Shown here: positions 32,057 through 45,963 of the stretch, piece by piece
Layout of the letters: every line of letters begins with the position of its first letter
Numbering within the stretch: the first letter of the stretch is position 1
DNA from: Eremomyces bilateralis CBS 781.70
Lineage: Eukaryota; Ascomycota; Dothideomycetes; Eremomycetales; Eremomycetaceae
Direction: 5' to 3'
NCBI RefSeq assembly: GCF_010015585.1
Contig: NW_022985069.1
Span: 186,001 to 250,000 of the forward strand
DNA length: 64,000 nt
Notes under the pieces: generated by a model
What the model saw: the letters and a program-made list of their open reading frames with translations, nothing else
What the model was told of the DNA's origin: nothing
Database searches by the model: none
Program-made: the position numbers and the translations under genes

Positions 32057-34816
32057 TCACACTAGCTCCTCCACAGATGATGGAATGGGAAAGGACCTTT
32101 TTGCCATACGCCATGCGGTTTCACTAAAGCTCGAAAACACCGTCCATGCCGGCGTGATGGCCTTGAACAGCTCCGCAAAGCTGCCAAGCAGTTGCGGACT
32201 ATATGCCCGCGAAATGGGAAGCCCAGTTGGACTTCGATACTGGTTCAATTGATGATTCATAGGATCAGAATCAGACTGGATGCCCGCGAGCGCCCAGACC
32301 ACGACCGCGGCATGATGAAGCGCGATGAGCGCCATGAGGTTGAACTGCGCGCGGACGGTCTCGTCCAGGGTAGATTCCTCGGATAGGAGACGCCAGATGG
32401 CGATGGCGTGGTCGAGGGCTTGGGTGGCGGATTCGGATTTGGCCCATTTGTAGGTGCGCTCGACGGAGGTTTGGTAGGCGGAGGACTGGTTGCCGCCGAT
32501 TTCGTAGGAGAGGAGGTGGAGACTACGGATGTCGGCGCGGAGGCGCAGGAAGCTGAGGTGGTAAAGCAACCGGGCGGCGAGGAGGGTGCTGCGGGTGCGC
32601 ATGTTGGGCTGTATGGGTTGATTGCTGGTGAACGATTGGTTCCATCGTGATAAGGCGCTGATAGTCCTGTTGAAGTCCTCGCGGAGGTTGCTCATCCGTC
32701 GAATCGTTTGTGTGAGCGACTCTTGGCTCGGAGGGGAGGAAGAGCTAGCAATTCTAGGAGGATGGTTCTTCATTGCGGAGCTGGTGTTCTTATTGATAAG
32801 ATGACGAGGCTCCAGGGCAGAGGTACTGATTGGTGCCGATGTCAATGCTCGTGGTATCGAGATTAGGTCGTCAATGCCGGTCAATCGATGAGCCATGTCT
32901 GCATCGTGTGAAAATCTCCAAACGGACTCTTGAAGACCAACGAGAATCAAGCCGTTATCAGCAAAGTGAAGAGACGGAAGAGTCTCATCATACTCCATTG
33001 CAATCCGCACGAGGTCCGAGAAATATAGGCCGCTCGGGCGCCGTAATTGCCACAGCTGGCTGGTGCCTTGATCGTATTTGGAAGATCCACTGGTCCACGT
33101 ATCGTCCGGACAGGGGAGTTCAAGATTGATTTCTTCTGATGAGAGCGTAGGCTTGGTGTCGAGCAAGATGCTTAAGAATATGTCAGCTCGTAAGATACCG
33201 AACGCCAGCCTCTTCTTGAGTTCCGAGCGTATCCATGCATCCGTTGGTAGCTCCGAGCATATGTAATTTTCTTCGCTGTTTCCGTCATAGGGCCGTTTTG
33301 TCCGGCGCGACTCGCTGAAGACATTCATCTTGCGAGCCCGAGCGATCAGGATACTTCCTAGGTGCTGCGCATTTGAGAATCCTTGCTTTTGACAGAAATA
33401 TAACGATCCCACCATGGTCAATAACATGGATTGAAGAATCCAGTTCAAAGATTCGTCCTGATCCTCTTCCAAAGGTGCTGTGACCAAAGCTCGTCGCAGG
33501 GCGTCTTGCAAGTGCAGTCCGAAGATGTTCCCCGATCGCTCGCTGTACATGGCTCCAATGGAAGCCAGTGTCAAATATAGAACAGGTGGTGCAAGGTCGC
33601 ACTTGAATCCGCGAACCCAGAATAGCGGCCAAAGAGCATGGAACCTTGTAAAGTAGAGCTTAACAAAGTGGTGCAAGAGATGAGGCATATCTGACTCTGC
33701 CAATATGGACTGGTTGATGCCAAATACCCCAGCCACCGTGGCCGACATTGAATTCCAGAATCGAGATCGTTTCTCCACGTTCCGCGATGCAGCTGTTGAC
33801 GAATGATTGAAAGCAAAGGTGATCAGCTGCTCGATCGTAGATGCCCATTTCTCCACATTCCCGGGCTTGGACGGGATCCCCTGGGTTGGGGTTCCAAGTA
33901 CAGGCTTTGGAAGTCGAGGGACAAAAGTAGGGGATGGTTGGTGGGATACACTAGGAAGAGAAGGGGAGAATGGAGTTTGACTTTCGTTGAGGGGCAGTGC
34001 TACCGGTAATAGGGATCGAGCCACGTGTGAGATATCGGTGATAGGAACAATTCTCTGAGAGGTCGCTCCCAGGCGGAATTGGGAGGGTCCAACGGCCAGA
34101 GAAAGGGCTTCTGGAGTTGGTTCCACAGGGTGCTCCAAATCAAGTAGGAGATTTGGCTGAGCATACAGGTCCTCATGGCGCCAAGGCCAGCCGGTCGGTT
34201 CCAACCAATTCCCTGAATGCCATATATCTTCCATGACAGCATCTAGGGAGTCGCTTGCGATTTCGAGCCTTTGCGTACTGGAAAGAAAGTCCGAACTCGA
34301 AGAGAAATCGGAACCTGACAGCTCCCAGGGTCCAATTGGAGAGGTGAGTTGATCTATGAGTGCTGAATTCGAGCTAGGAGTATCACTCCTTATCGTCCCT
34401 ACCGGGCTGGTTTCAGAGCGGCCGACTGATATCTGCCTAGATTTCGACTCTTTTATGTAGTTCCTTCGACTTAAGCGTCCAGTCTCGCTATCGGGCTCGT
34501 ACGAACACGGATGATCGGCGTTGAGACACGATGAGCATGGAGTGCCTCCGGAGCATTTTGCCTTGGCCTTTTTGCAGCGAGCGCAGGCTCGTTGACCCCG
34601 TCTTCGTCCATCTTCGGAGTCGTGGATCCGAGAATGCCTCTGGAGGAGGTCGCGCCGCCGGAAGTTCAAATGGCATATCGGACAGACATGATGGGGGCCG
34701 CCTTCGTGGTTATGTCGATGCCGGGTTAGAGAGTCGCGAGATTTGTACTTTTTACCACATGTCCCACAAACAAAGTTGTCTGCTCCAGAGAATGCTACTG
34801 ACTCTGGTGGTGCCAT
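32057..34816 (-). CDS. Transcription factor with two C2H2 fingers plus a Zn2Cys6 cluster
   Basis: An uninterrupted 919-residue frame starts at the ATG just before the fingers; the frame also extends to 34960, but that part looks non-conserved. Finger 1 uses C17, C20, H33 and H37, and finger 2 uses C45, C48, H61 and H65. A binuclear cluster follows at once with C78, C81, C88, C94, C97 and C104. The middle (about 420-720) carries the helical fungal-specific factor domain, including LYFTRFHALWPLFWV and MYSERSGNIFGLHLQDALRR. Such dual-class factors exist in filamentous ascomycetes and are often accessory regulators. It is divergently placed from the zinc finger-kinase-HET gene across 2.3 kb, so co-regulation is possible but unproven. 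Confidence 0.88.
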   Translation of the reverse strand: MAPPESVAFSGADNFVCGTCGKKYKSRDSLTRHRHNHEGGPHHVCPICHLNFRRRDLLQRHSRIHDSEDGRRRGQRACARCKKAKAKCSGGTPCSSCLNADHPCSYEPDSETGRLSRRNYIKESKSRQISVGRSETSPVGTIRSDTPSSNSALIDQLTSPIGPWELSGSDFSSSSDFLSSTQRLEIASDSLDAVMEDIWHSGNWLEPTGWPWRHEDLYAQPNLLLDLEHPVEPTPEALSLAVGPSQFRLGATSQRIVPITDISHVARSLLPVALPLNESQTPFSPSLPSVSHQPSPTFVPRLPKPVLGTPTQGIPSKPGNVEKWASTIEQLITFAFNHSSTAASRNVEKRSRFWNSMSATVAGVFGINQSILAESDMPHLLHHFVKLYFTRFHALWPLFWVRGFKCDLAPPVLYLTLASIGAMYSERSGNIFGLHLQDALRRALVTAPLEEDQDESLNWILQSMLLTMVGSLYFCQKQGFSNAQHLGSILIARARKMNVFSESRRTKRPYDGNSEENYICSELPTDAWIRSELKKRLAFGILRADIFLSILLDTKPTLSSEEINLELPCPDDTWTSGSSKYDQGTSQLWQLRRPSGLYFSDLVRIAMEYDETLPSLHFADNGLILVGLQESVWRFSHDADMAHRLTGIDDLISIPRALTSAPISTSALEPRHLINKNTSSAMKNHPPRIASSSSPPSQESLTQTIRRMSNLREDFNRTISALSRWNQSFTSNQPIQPNMRTRSTLLAARLLYHLSFLRLRADIRSLHLLSYEIGGNQSSAYQTSVERTYKWAKSESATQALDHAIAIWRLLSEESTLDETVRAQFNLMALIALHHAAVVVWALAGIQSDSDPMNHQLNQYRSPTGLPISRAYSPQLLGSFAELFKAITPAWTVFSSFSETAWRMAKRSFPIPSSVEELV

Positions 34817-35777
34817 TGAGGTCCGTTGTAAAAAATATTGTGCATGACTAAATGACGAGAAGCTTGAATTGAGTGCCAATGAGATGTAAAGAAAGGTTAT
34901 GCTACGCGGATTTACGAACGCCTCTTGCGAAGTATCACCAGAGAGTTCGCAGATATCCACCAGCGCAATCGAATAAGTAGTATGTCAAATGTGTCTCCAT
35001 TCACGATATGGTCCGGAGTGAATATTTTGTCTGGGAGATCCAGCTGGATCGTTCGTGGCGGATTTAATATGTGGCGCGACGCCTGCGAGCGGCATAGCAG
35101 ACGCAGCTCTCCCTGGCAATGGCAACGAAACATTTGGCCGAAGACCGAAGCACTCTGCGCAATATCGGACTCCCATCCCGGCACCACGGAACCCCTCCAT
35201 CAAGCCCGGACCCTCCGCCAAAATCAATGCTTTCATGGTATGAATGGAATGCTCCCTTTTCCAGACGAATCGGGTTCCGGCGAGAACGCGCGTACATCAT
35301 CCGAACCAGTATATAGGGCTAGAAACGAACTAGGCGAGGGAAATTGGCAGACTTGCAAGCTCGAATTCGACCACGATACAAGGGTGCTCAGTAGCAAGTG
35401 GGAGGAATATAATAGCGTTGGTGTGTTGGATGATGGAACGTAACGGATGAAGGGAGAAGGAAGGGATTCCTTCTGTATCCCGATGGCGATATCACAACCC
35501 CACAGGGCGATAGCCATTACCCATATGGATCGCCTTAGCCCAAGTGAGGGCAATCAATGAACGTGACATCACGGGGTAAGATTTAACTGAACCTATTGCC
35601 GTCGTCGATGTTGATGTAGTACCATGTGGTAGTGGTGGCATTGCCAGTTGACGATGCGATCCAGGGAGGCCCCACACCCCACAGCCGAATAACTTCCAAG
35701 ACTCTCGGCATTTGATCAGTTACGGGACTATACGGTACCATTATGCGCTATCGCTACCGAGAGGGTTGAGCGGGCGA

Positions 35778-35796
35778 AATAATATTGAATATTATT
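35778..35796. repeat. AT-rich inverted repeat
   Basis: AATAATATT and AATATTATT are perfect 9-bp arms around a single G. In AT-rich DNA this may be chance. Confidence 0.6.
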
Positions 35797-37084
35797 AAAG
35801 ATGTTCAGGATTTCCTGTTTGGTTGATGATACAGTAAGTTAGTGTTTCCTATCTAGTCATCAGGGAATCCAATTCTACCTAGCTACCTAAAATCAGGCAG
35901 CCATATTCGTATTCCAACATCAGCTCCCAATCGCCACGCAATCACAACAATTTCACAACATTCACTACTTCCATGCAAAAATCGCGCATTGAGGGGCAAT
36001 GCTTCAAAGGTTTATGATCTGAGCGTTCTATGGAAACGATCAAGATCAGTTGGATTTGTTGTTCACCAAATTGAATCCTCCTGACCTTTCCGTCTGGGCT
36101 GCGACCTGCGCCCTCCAGCCTTCCAGCAACAGGGGGTCGAACATCCAAAAGTCATTGGCGATGCTGTTATTCTCTGGCAGTTCCTTAATTTGGCGTTTTA
36201 CTGTGTCTCCTAAACATTTGGTTCTCGTGAAGGAGAGTAAGTCTCTGGCCCTAGACCCAGATATACACCGCTTGTTCGATGCTTGCGATTTTCGAGGCAC
36301 CGGAATTCTGAAGTCCTAGTCAACAAATTAGACTTAATTAGTTGCTTTCTCACGTGCTTCAGCATACTTATCTGGAATGGCTATGATATCATTATTATTA
36401 TTAGGGCTTGAATAGAATATCCCGAAGGCCATGAGTTCGAGGGAGTGTCGCAGCACACCATCCGACTGTTCCTGTCGGGTCGGATTCGGTGTCTCCCGTG
36501 GTGGCAGTGCAAGCAGGGCTGGGGAAAAGATACAGGTACTGACTGCGCAAAATTATTAACGCCTCAACCAACACTCAAGGCGACGGGGAGAAGTGTTGGA
36601 GACGCATCAAGGTGCTTCTCAGCTCTTTAATCAGGGAACCAATAACGCCGTCTGAAGAATTATCTAGTCTCGAGTCTCCTGGAAACGGAATCAACGGAAG
36701 CTAACAGCATCAAGCTCGGGATGGTGTGCAACCATCCCGAAGACGAAGCATAGTAGGTTAACAGTTAGCACCGCCTCCCTCAAGTGCACGACTGGATGTT
36801 GGACATCAAACCAACGCTGAAAGTCATCTATTGGCATATTCGATCCATGGAAGTATGTCCAAGCTGGCAGTCGTAAGGTTGTTATATGGCACATGGTCTG
36901 CCTCTCATGTTGTTTACAATACTTCGTCCCAACCTAAGAGGTCGGGGGTCGATGCAACATGGCCTTCCGCCCTCGTTGAGCCTCTTCATAGCATTCCGCC
37001 TTATTTCAGCAGCATTTCCTTGGTCCATTCTAGTCTTTTGAGATCCGTCGTCCAAGTCCGTTTGTTTCCTTCAAGTCATTTTCT

Positions 37085-37105
37085 ATGACCGGTCAGAAAT
37101 CTTGA
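37085..37105 (+). promoter_or_regulatory. Upstream ORF of six codons
   Basis: ATG ACC GGT CAG AAA TCT TGA ends 20 bases before the main ATG of the zinc finger-kinase-HET gene. If the transcript starts upstream of it, the small ORF would be met first by scanning ribosomes and could lower translation. The transcription start is unknown. Confidence 0.45.
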
Positions 37106-37125
37106 CCGACCCCATACGGTCTCCC

Positions 37126-40100
37126 ATGATGGATCGATTCTCTTCAGAGCAGCTTGAATATTTTCAAGATGGGCAAAACGATATCGATGGCAATCAACAG
37201 CAAGGCCTTGTGGGACAGAACCTAAATTCCTATATGCCGAATTCGCCATACCGGTTTGGGATGCCTGGGTCCTCCGTTCCAAGTCAAAATGCATCTCCTT
37301 TCCTCTTTAGCCCCGGTCCTACCTACTCTGAGCAGTCTCATGCGCAAAACCTTAGCAACGTACCTGCCCAACTCCGAGTTTCCACACCATCTTCAACTTT
37401 CCCGCCCCTCTCTTATCACCAGAGTCCTGCTATAGGCTTGATGCCTGGACTACCACGGACAGATCTCAGTCCGGATCAGTCATGGTTTGGTGACCCGAAT
37501 CTGTTGGTATGTTATCTAGAGGACTTCTTCCCTACCATCACACATTTCCCCTAACTTGGGTACTAGTCCATATCATCCTCGACTGGGCTGTCCGATACCC
37601 TTTCTACCCCCGTTTCAGGACAAGGGACCGTATCCACCTCTAACAATAGTTCCCTACCACCCTTAAGCCTTCCCTTTCAAACAGAGCCAGTTAACAAACA
37701 GACACAACCGGGTCTGGGCCACGCAATGAAACGACATGCAACGGAATCTCCAGCCGAGGGAAGGAAGAGACAAAAACACAACGTTTCCGAGCCAGAAAAT
37801 TCAGTTCACGGACAGAACATGAATAAGTGGAAGCAGCGAGGGCATGGGCAGCGCGAAAACCGTCAGCATGGTGTGCACAATTCACAGCCTCCACCCGGAT
37901 TGGAGGGTTGGTTCGAGGATATGGTAAAGGCCAGTTGGAAAACCACAAATAGGTCTCCCACCAGAGAATGTTTGTCCGGCATTGCGAAAAGCTTCAACCT
38001 GTCGCTCGAGATGGTTGAAGTCTGGACTCACAAGCTCTGTATGGACCAGTCTATCCCCTCCGGCGTAGATCCGACACTGTTATCCGCTCATACGCGGAAC
38101 CTTAACTCTCCGAATCGAAAGCGAGCGACCTCGGCCCCCAGCTCGCCATTGTCGGGCGGCGTTGTGCTTGACCACGAGCTACGGACACGGCTCGAGAAAT
38201 ATGTCCTCGATGCGCAGAGTAAAGATTGCAAGAAAACAAGCAGAAACCCCGATGGCATGTTCCATTGCACATGGAACTGCGGCTACACCACCAACCGGAC
38301 GGATGACTGGCAAAAGCACGAGGAAATCCGCCAACCCCAGAAATTCTGGATTTGTCAGTTTTGCTCGCGCGAGGAGGCAAATATCGCACATAGGGATGAC
38401 AAGATGGTGGAACATCTAGTCGCAAAACACAAGGAAGACCTTTCCCCAGGCAAGCCCTTGGATTCGAAAGGTCTGAAGGGACTTGCAAGGGAAAAGCTAC
38501 CGACGATGCACGTACTACAGTATCGAGAATCTTTCATTCTGCGCTGTGGTTTCGGTGGCTATAAGTTCAAGAGCTGGGACGACAGGAACAAGCATCTCAT
38601 TGCCCATTTCCGTGGAACAATCGAGCCGTCCTCCGCGTTTCCTGCGAACTGGTTAATGCCATGGCCGGACTATATGTCAGACGGATGCAAAAGACGTGAT
38701 GATGCTTCGCCAACGATGAGGAAAGGGAAGAACGCCGCCCCATCCTGGGAAAAGGGAGACCCGGGATACTCTAATTCGCACAATCGTACGACCAGCGAAG
38801 GCAACCCGGCCTTCCCCGCAAACTCCACTGAACACAACCAGCTTTCGTCCTGGGTTTCAGAAGACCTTAGCTTCATGGACCTTGGAGGCACGAAACTGGA
38901 AAGTTCGACTGCCGGCCTTCGCATTCTCGACCAAAACTTCATCTCTCTTCGTACCATTGCGAAACTTGGCACCGGCGTCACGGCCGAAGTAGACAAGGTT
39001 CGGGCTGAAGACGGAACGGAGTACGCGAGGAAGATGGTGAAGAACCCTCGACGACGCCCGTCGATAATGCAAAGATTGGTGCACGAATCACATATCATGC
39101 GGTCCATGGCGCACGAATCCCTCGTAACCTTCGTTGCTCTGGTTCAAGAAGGCGAGAGGCTGTATCTTCTCATGACTCCAGCCGCCGAACTGGATCTGGA
39201 ACAATTCTTGAGAGGAGAGGAGTCCAGGGTTGCCCTGGAGTCAAGTTTGATTGATCTCTGCTCGTCTGCAGCGGAAGGCTTGTCCTACATGCATCGCCAT
39301 CAAGTATACCACCGGGACCTCAAACCAGCGAATATTCTGGTTCACAATCGGAAGCTGTTGCTCGCCGATTTCGGTTTATCTTATCGATCGAAGGATGAGG
39401 TTAAATCGTCCATTCGCAACGCACCCTCCCCGATGTATGCCGCCCCCGAAGCCGCTCGAGGATCTCCGCACGGAATGCAGTCCGATGTTTTTTCACTGGG
39501 ATGCGTCTTCCTCGAGGTTCTTGCCGTGCGCCTTGGTGAATCTGTGGGCGACGTCCACGCGGCACTCGGCATGTCCAAGGACACCGGTCGACGCGCAACA
39601 TATCGTGAAAAGATCGGAGAGATTATGGATTGGATCTCTAGCCGATGCTCGCCCCAAGAGCTCGATCGAAAAATGTGCGACCTGGCTAGAGCTATGATGG
39701 ATCCGCTACCTCAACGCAGGCCAACCGCTACCCAGGTTCTCGAGACATTGCACCAGCTCCAGGTTCCAGGCTTGCATGGCGCTTTGGAGAACCATCCTGG
39801 CCTTGTTTCATCGCCAGTCAATTCCGAGGAAACTGGAGCTGTCCAAAGTTTGGGGCCGTCAACCTGGTGGACAATTAAGTTCCAATTGCAGAACTATTTC
39901 CTGGCTCTGAGCCAGATTGTCCGGTTTGACTCACATCGAATCTCCCACGGCCCAGGCAATCCGATTGCATTTGGAAACGATACAATGCAGTCATACCCAG
40001 CACGATTGTTAGACTTGAGCCAATATACTCCAGAGGAGGAGAGAGTTCGACTAGTTCTGGCTTCCATGGTCAAACCGTCCGCGGCCTACGTGGCTTTGAG

Positions 40101-41292
40101 CCATATATGGTCACCATCGGACGAGATCTGCACAACGCGTCAGTCGCTTGCACAGTTTGAGAGAGCAATCCATTGGAATATTCTTCCGTTGAAAGTTCAA
40201 GACGCATTGCGAGCAACAGTCCGGATGGGATGGAGATATCTCTGGGTCGACACTCTCTGCATTGTCCAAGATGATGAAAAAGAGCGGCAAGAAGCGGTGT
40301 TAAAGATGTCGCGGATTTACTCAAGCGCCATAGCGGTCATCATCGCCATATCTGAGCTCGATAGTCCCACTGGTGCAAACGACTCGGTTGCAACATCCAC
40401 GCTGTGGTCGCCAGCGAAATCAAAACCCTTCACTTCGGGATCCTTCACACTTGTCCACCGCTCTAAAGAGACAGCCAGGTATTCATTATCGCAAGCTTCC
40501 AACCCGACCGCGTCTGTCTTAGATAGATTCACGGTCAACGTGCAATCTGACCCGCAGAATAGTTCATCACGATGGTGGATGATCCAGAAAACACCAATAA
40601 TTAGGTCAATACAAAGCACGTCTTGTGGTCCATACCCCCATAAGCCCTGCCGAGTCTGTATCGGTCGCAGAGTCCGGCGCGCAACACGGCTTCTGCAGAC
40701 TCTGGCGCGGCTTGTCGGGCAAACCAAAGGAGTGAGTACCACTACTTCGAAGCCATATGACATCCCTACTAACGGAATCCAGGCTGCCCGAAGGACGCAT
40801 TTGCGGCAGAAATCCATCACCGGTGAAGCCAGCCCCGGCGCCCAAGTCCAACCAAGCCCACTGTACACCGATGTCATTGGCATCGGCGGCGGCGACTGCG
40901 GCGGATTCGACGACAGCTCTCTATTCCCAACGCGCCGGGACTTCTCCGGCCTTGGTGTGAATTCCGCATACGGGGCATACGTCAGCGCACCGAATCCACT
41001 CCCTCCATCCGATGAAGATGAAGGCTATCTCAGCGCGTCGGAGCATTGCTCCTTAAGCGATCGCGACCTAATGCGCGACCTAGACGAAGGCACGGATTTG
41101 GGAGAGCTAGACAATTTGGCGCCAGACGTGCAGGCCGAGCTTCGTGCGTGCATCGGAATTGGGATGTATACCATGCCTGTGGCAACTGCGAGTGTCGATC
41201 CGGAGCATGTGAAATGGTGGAATCTGAATGATGTTAGCTCGTGGGTATCGACGATTGAATCTTCGGTCTCGGACGTGTGTGACCTGATTTAA
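37126..41292 (+). CDS. Zinc finger, protein kinase and HET domain fusion protein
   Basis: Exons 37126-37506, 37567-40731 and 40783-41292 give 1351 residues. The third exon join removes a stop-free 51-bp intron and is the least sure. After a disordered N terminus, a helical block (about 245-290) and C2H2-like fingers (about 359-460, with FHCTWNCGY and ICQFCSRE) are followed by a complete Ser/Thr kinase domain at about 585-860: LGTGVTAEV, YARKMV, HRDLKPANIL, DFGLS and the SDVFSLGCVF helix. From about 966 to 1056 the protein shows the first two HET blocks, YVALSHIWSP and RYLWVDTLCIVQDD...IYSSA. The third HET block is not recognisable. HET domains drive cell death in fungal non-self recognition. 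A kinase-coupled sensor or effector is inferred, not shown. Confidence 0.8.
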
Positions 41293-41674
41293 CCCTTTCC
41301 CACCTGTGGATCCGTTCATTTCGTTCAGAGGTGAAGGGGTTTTTTTTTATTTGACTGAGCGTTCCCAGCCGAGATACCCGTCTGTTTTTCCTGAACATGT
41401 TCTCTTATATGACGACAATGCGGCATTTCATAGTCCCTGAATATATCACTAGAATCTATAACCATATAGGGAATACCGTACATTGAGGGACCTCGTAGTA
41501 TCGTACCCTTCGCGTCCCGAATTGTGCCAAGAGCACTTTTCGGGGCAATGCCCAGTCTATCCGAGATCTAACCATAGTCTAACCATTGTCCATAGACGCC
41601 GAGCCCCGATCCATATCTAGCCGCGTCTCGTTAAATTATCGCAATGAACCGTCAAGGCCTGGATGGCAAGCTCT
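41293..41674. other. Convergent intergenic region
   Basis: This region lies between the 3' ends of the kinase-HET gene and the Met8 gene. A run of nine T follows the kinase-HET stop after about 45 bases. No gene is seen. Confidence 0.5.
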
Positions 41675-42496
41675 TCACCCCGCCCGAATCTGCGCGAGTG
41701 ATGGCACGTTGGCCTCCTGATAATGTCCCAGAAGTTTCTCCATGTCGCCGTCGTCCATATCACATAGATCCTCCAATGGCCATGCCTCGCAGACCTTCGA
41801 CATCCTTCAAGCGACAGTCAGCACTCATCATCCCATCTACACCAAGATGCTCACCATTTCATCCGCTTCGGCCCCTCCTCCGCCGTCGTTGCCACCTCCC
41901 TCAACTTCCTCCGCAGCTCCCCCACCTTCAGAATCGCCGCTCCCGCATTCTCCGGCAACCCCTCCGCCACCTTGCGCCTCACAATATTCGCCATCTTTGG
42001 CCCGTTCCCGTTCGTGCTGACCATGATCTGCAGCGGCCCGTCGCGGTGCACGCTGCCGAAGTAGAAGTCGCACTCGGGCGGCACGTCCGCGATGTTCGCG
42101 GGGATGCGCCGCGCCTGGCAGAGCTGGTAGACCTCTGTCGAGGCGGCGGGGTCGTCGACGGCGCAAAGGACCATGGCGGCGTCGTCGAGGTCGGAGGGCG
42201 CGAAGGGGCGGTCGATGTGAGTGACTTGGCCGGCGGCGATGCGGTGGGCGACTTCGTCGTTGAGGCCGGAGCGGGGGCAGACGACGGTGACGTGCGCGTC
42301 GGCGTTTAGGACGTGGACGATGCGGCCGGCTGCGACCTGGGATGGAGATATGTCAGGAACGTTGAACGGAAGGGATTTGTTTCGATGGAGGGGCAATTAC
42401 CTCACCACCGCCGATGACGAGGACATTCTTCCCTCGAACTTGCCAGGCGAGGATCAAGGATCCTCCACCTTGGATCTCGGGATATTTGCTGGCCAT
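41675..42496 (-). CDS. met8: Precorrin-2 dehydrogenase / sirohydrochlorin ferrochelatase (Met8 type)
   Basis: Exons 42496-42401, 42336-41855 and 41804-41675 give 235 residues. The N terminus has the family opening with GGSLILAWQV and the NAD-binding VLVIGGGEVAAGR. ANIADVPPECDFYFGS and ISTNG-like MVSTNGNGPKMA are the substrate-site blocks. Met8 enzymes oxidise precorrin-2 and insert iron to make siroheme, the cofactor of sulfite and nitrite reductases. The chosen ATG is the one adjacent to the conserved start; the frame is open to 42667. The TGA comes straight after a run of four G (in GCGGGGTGA), and the adjacent frame stays open for about 18 further codons, so the exact C terminus deserves care. 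Confidence 0.88.
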
Positions 42497-43791
42497 TCTC
42501 GCGACGGACGGGACATTGCTAGATGAAGGAGGTGAAGCTTCCGTGGAATTGTTGTCGAGAACCCTGGGCCACATGTGGGGAGCATCCGCAACATCATATC
42601 TGCCGTCATCGCTGGATCCTGGGCGTTTGACCTCGCCTTCGTTTGAATTTTGATAGTTGGGCTTCATATTTACTAGCTACGTACCGGTATCTACTACATC
42701 TACAGATTGCATTCATACTCTGTTTAACAGTCTAGGCAAGTTTGCCTATGTTCCGATGGGTAAATATAGGCGCAGGTTGCTACGTTTTGTAACGTAGTCA
42801 CTCCTGTCAACCAAGCACTCGAACAACGATTGTGACCACATGATCCGTCTTTTACTCTCCCGTAGATATATGGCTTGATGGTGGTATTAGGATAGTTTCT
42901 AGGATATCGAATATTTTCAATATTTCTACACCAGCGTCTCACAATGGAGCGGTGGGCCAAAACGAAGTCACAGTGCAAGTGTGGGATCAAGCTGGAATTC
43001 TGACCAATTTTGATTTCTATTGTGAGCGAAAAGCTAACGGAACACCTCGGTGAAACTTGGGGAGAAGGGGGAGGAAAGAAGTGAAACATTGTGTCATTCG
43101 GACTTTTGTGTGTGTGTGAAATCCATCGTCATACCCATCGTGAATGCAACCATGCCACACCATCCGTGGCGTCGAATAGGGCGAGTGCCTCATCTCGTTT
43201 CGCGAGGAGAGAGAAACCCGTCCAATAATGCAACGACGTGCCGTGGAGCATGTGTAATTCTCGCTCATTCATCACAGAAGCCACGAAGCTTTTAATATCT
43301 CTAATCGGTGTCTATGACGGTTCGAGGCAGGGGTTCGTGGATCGCGTGAAAACGGGAAGAAGCCGAGCGGTAGTCGTTCGTGGGAAAAGTTTCGTTTTCC
43401 GGTTCGAAAAACCCCGCGATCGTGAATCCCATGATAGAAACCAAAACACGGAAATCGAGTCTCGCTTCTGAATCCGAAGAGAGATTACCTTTTTCCGAGG
43501 CATCCGCGCCGGTTTCTCTGACGAAGTGAACGTGCGCGAATCGCTTTCTCAAAAGCAGCGACCATTCGCAGATTCACCTCAGAGACATGCAGCGCGATCT
43601 ATGCAGACGGGGTATTTTGAGACGATTAAGGACTTCGGGTCGGTCTGTCAAGTCCTGACGAAAAGAAAAGCCGATGAAAACCGATGATGCGAATCCGAAA
43701 CAGAAAAGGGGAAGAAAAGGGAAGTTGCACGAGTCTATTGCGCAGAGATGGCCGCGAGGGGGCCGGTTCGTGGGTCTTGAAGGGACGTCGT
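42497..43791. other. Intergenic region between met8 and ded1
   Basis: About 1.3 kb forms the Met8 promoter and the Ded1 3' untranslated region. The half next to ded1 (43.0-43.7 kb) is purine/pyrimidine-skewed and gene-free. No RNA gene is recognised. Confidence 0.45.

Positions 43792-45963
<2,172 letters not shown>

Larger units (their letters stand above)
34817..37125. other. Divergent intergenic region, partly AT-rich
   Basis: About 2.3 kb lies between the dual-finger regulator and the zinc finger-kinase-HET gene. Several patternless frames of 60-170 codons occur near 34.9-35.5 kb. An AT-rich section at 35.75-36.45 kb includes an inverted repeat at 35778-35796 and an ATT run near 36390. 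A short upstream ORF lies at 37085-37105. I see no transposon remains. Confidence 0.45.

Noticed and set aside
34925-35443. 172-codon plus-strand frame in the divergent spacer
   Set aside because: It has no ATG start, no domain and no neighbouring exon; several competing frames occur in the same stretch.
35750-36450. AT-rich stretch considered as a decayed transposon
   Set aside because: No terminal repeats, target-site duplication or coding remnants were found.
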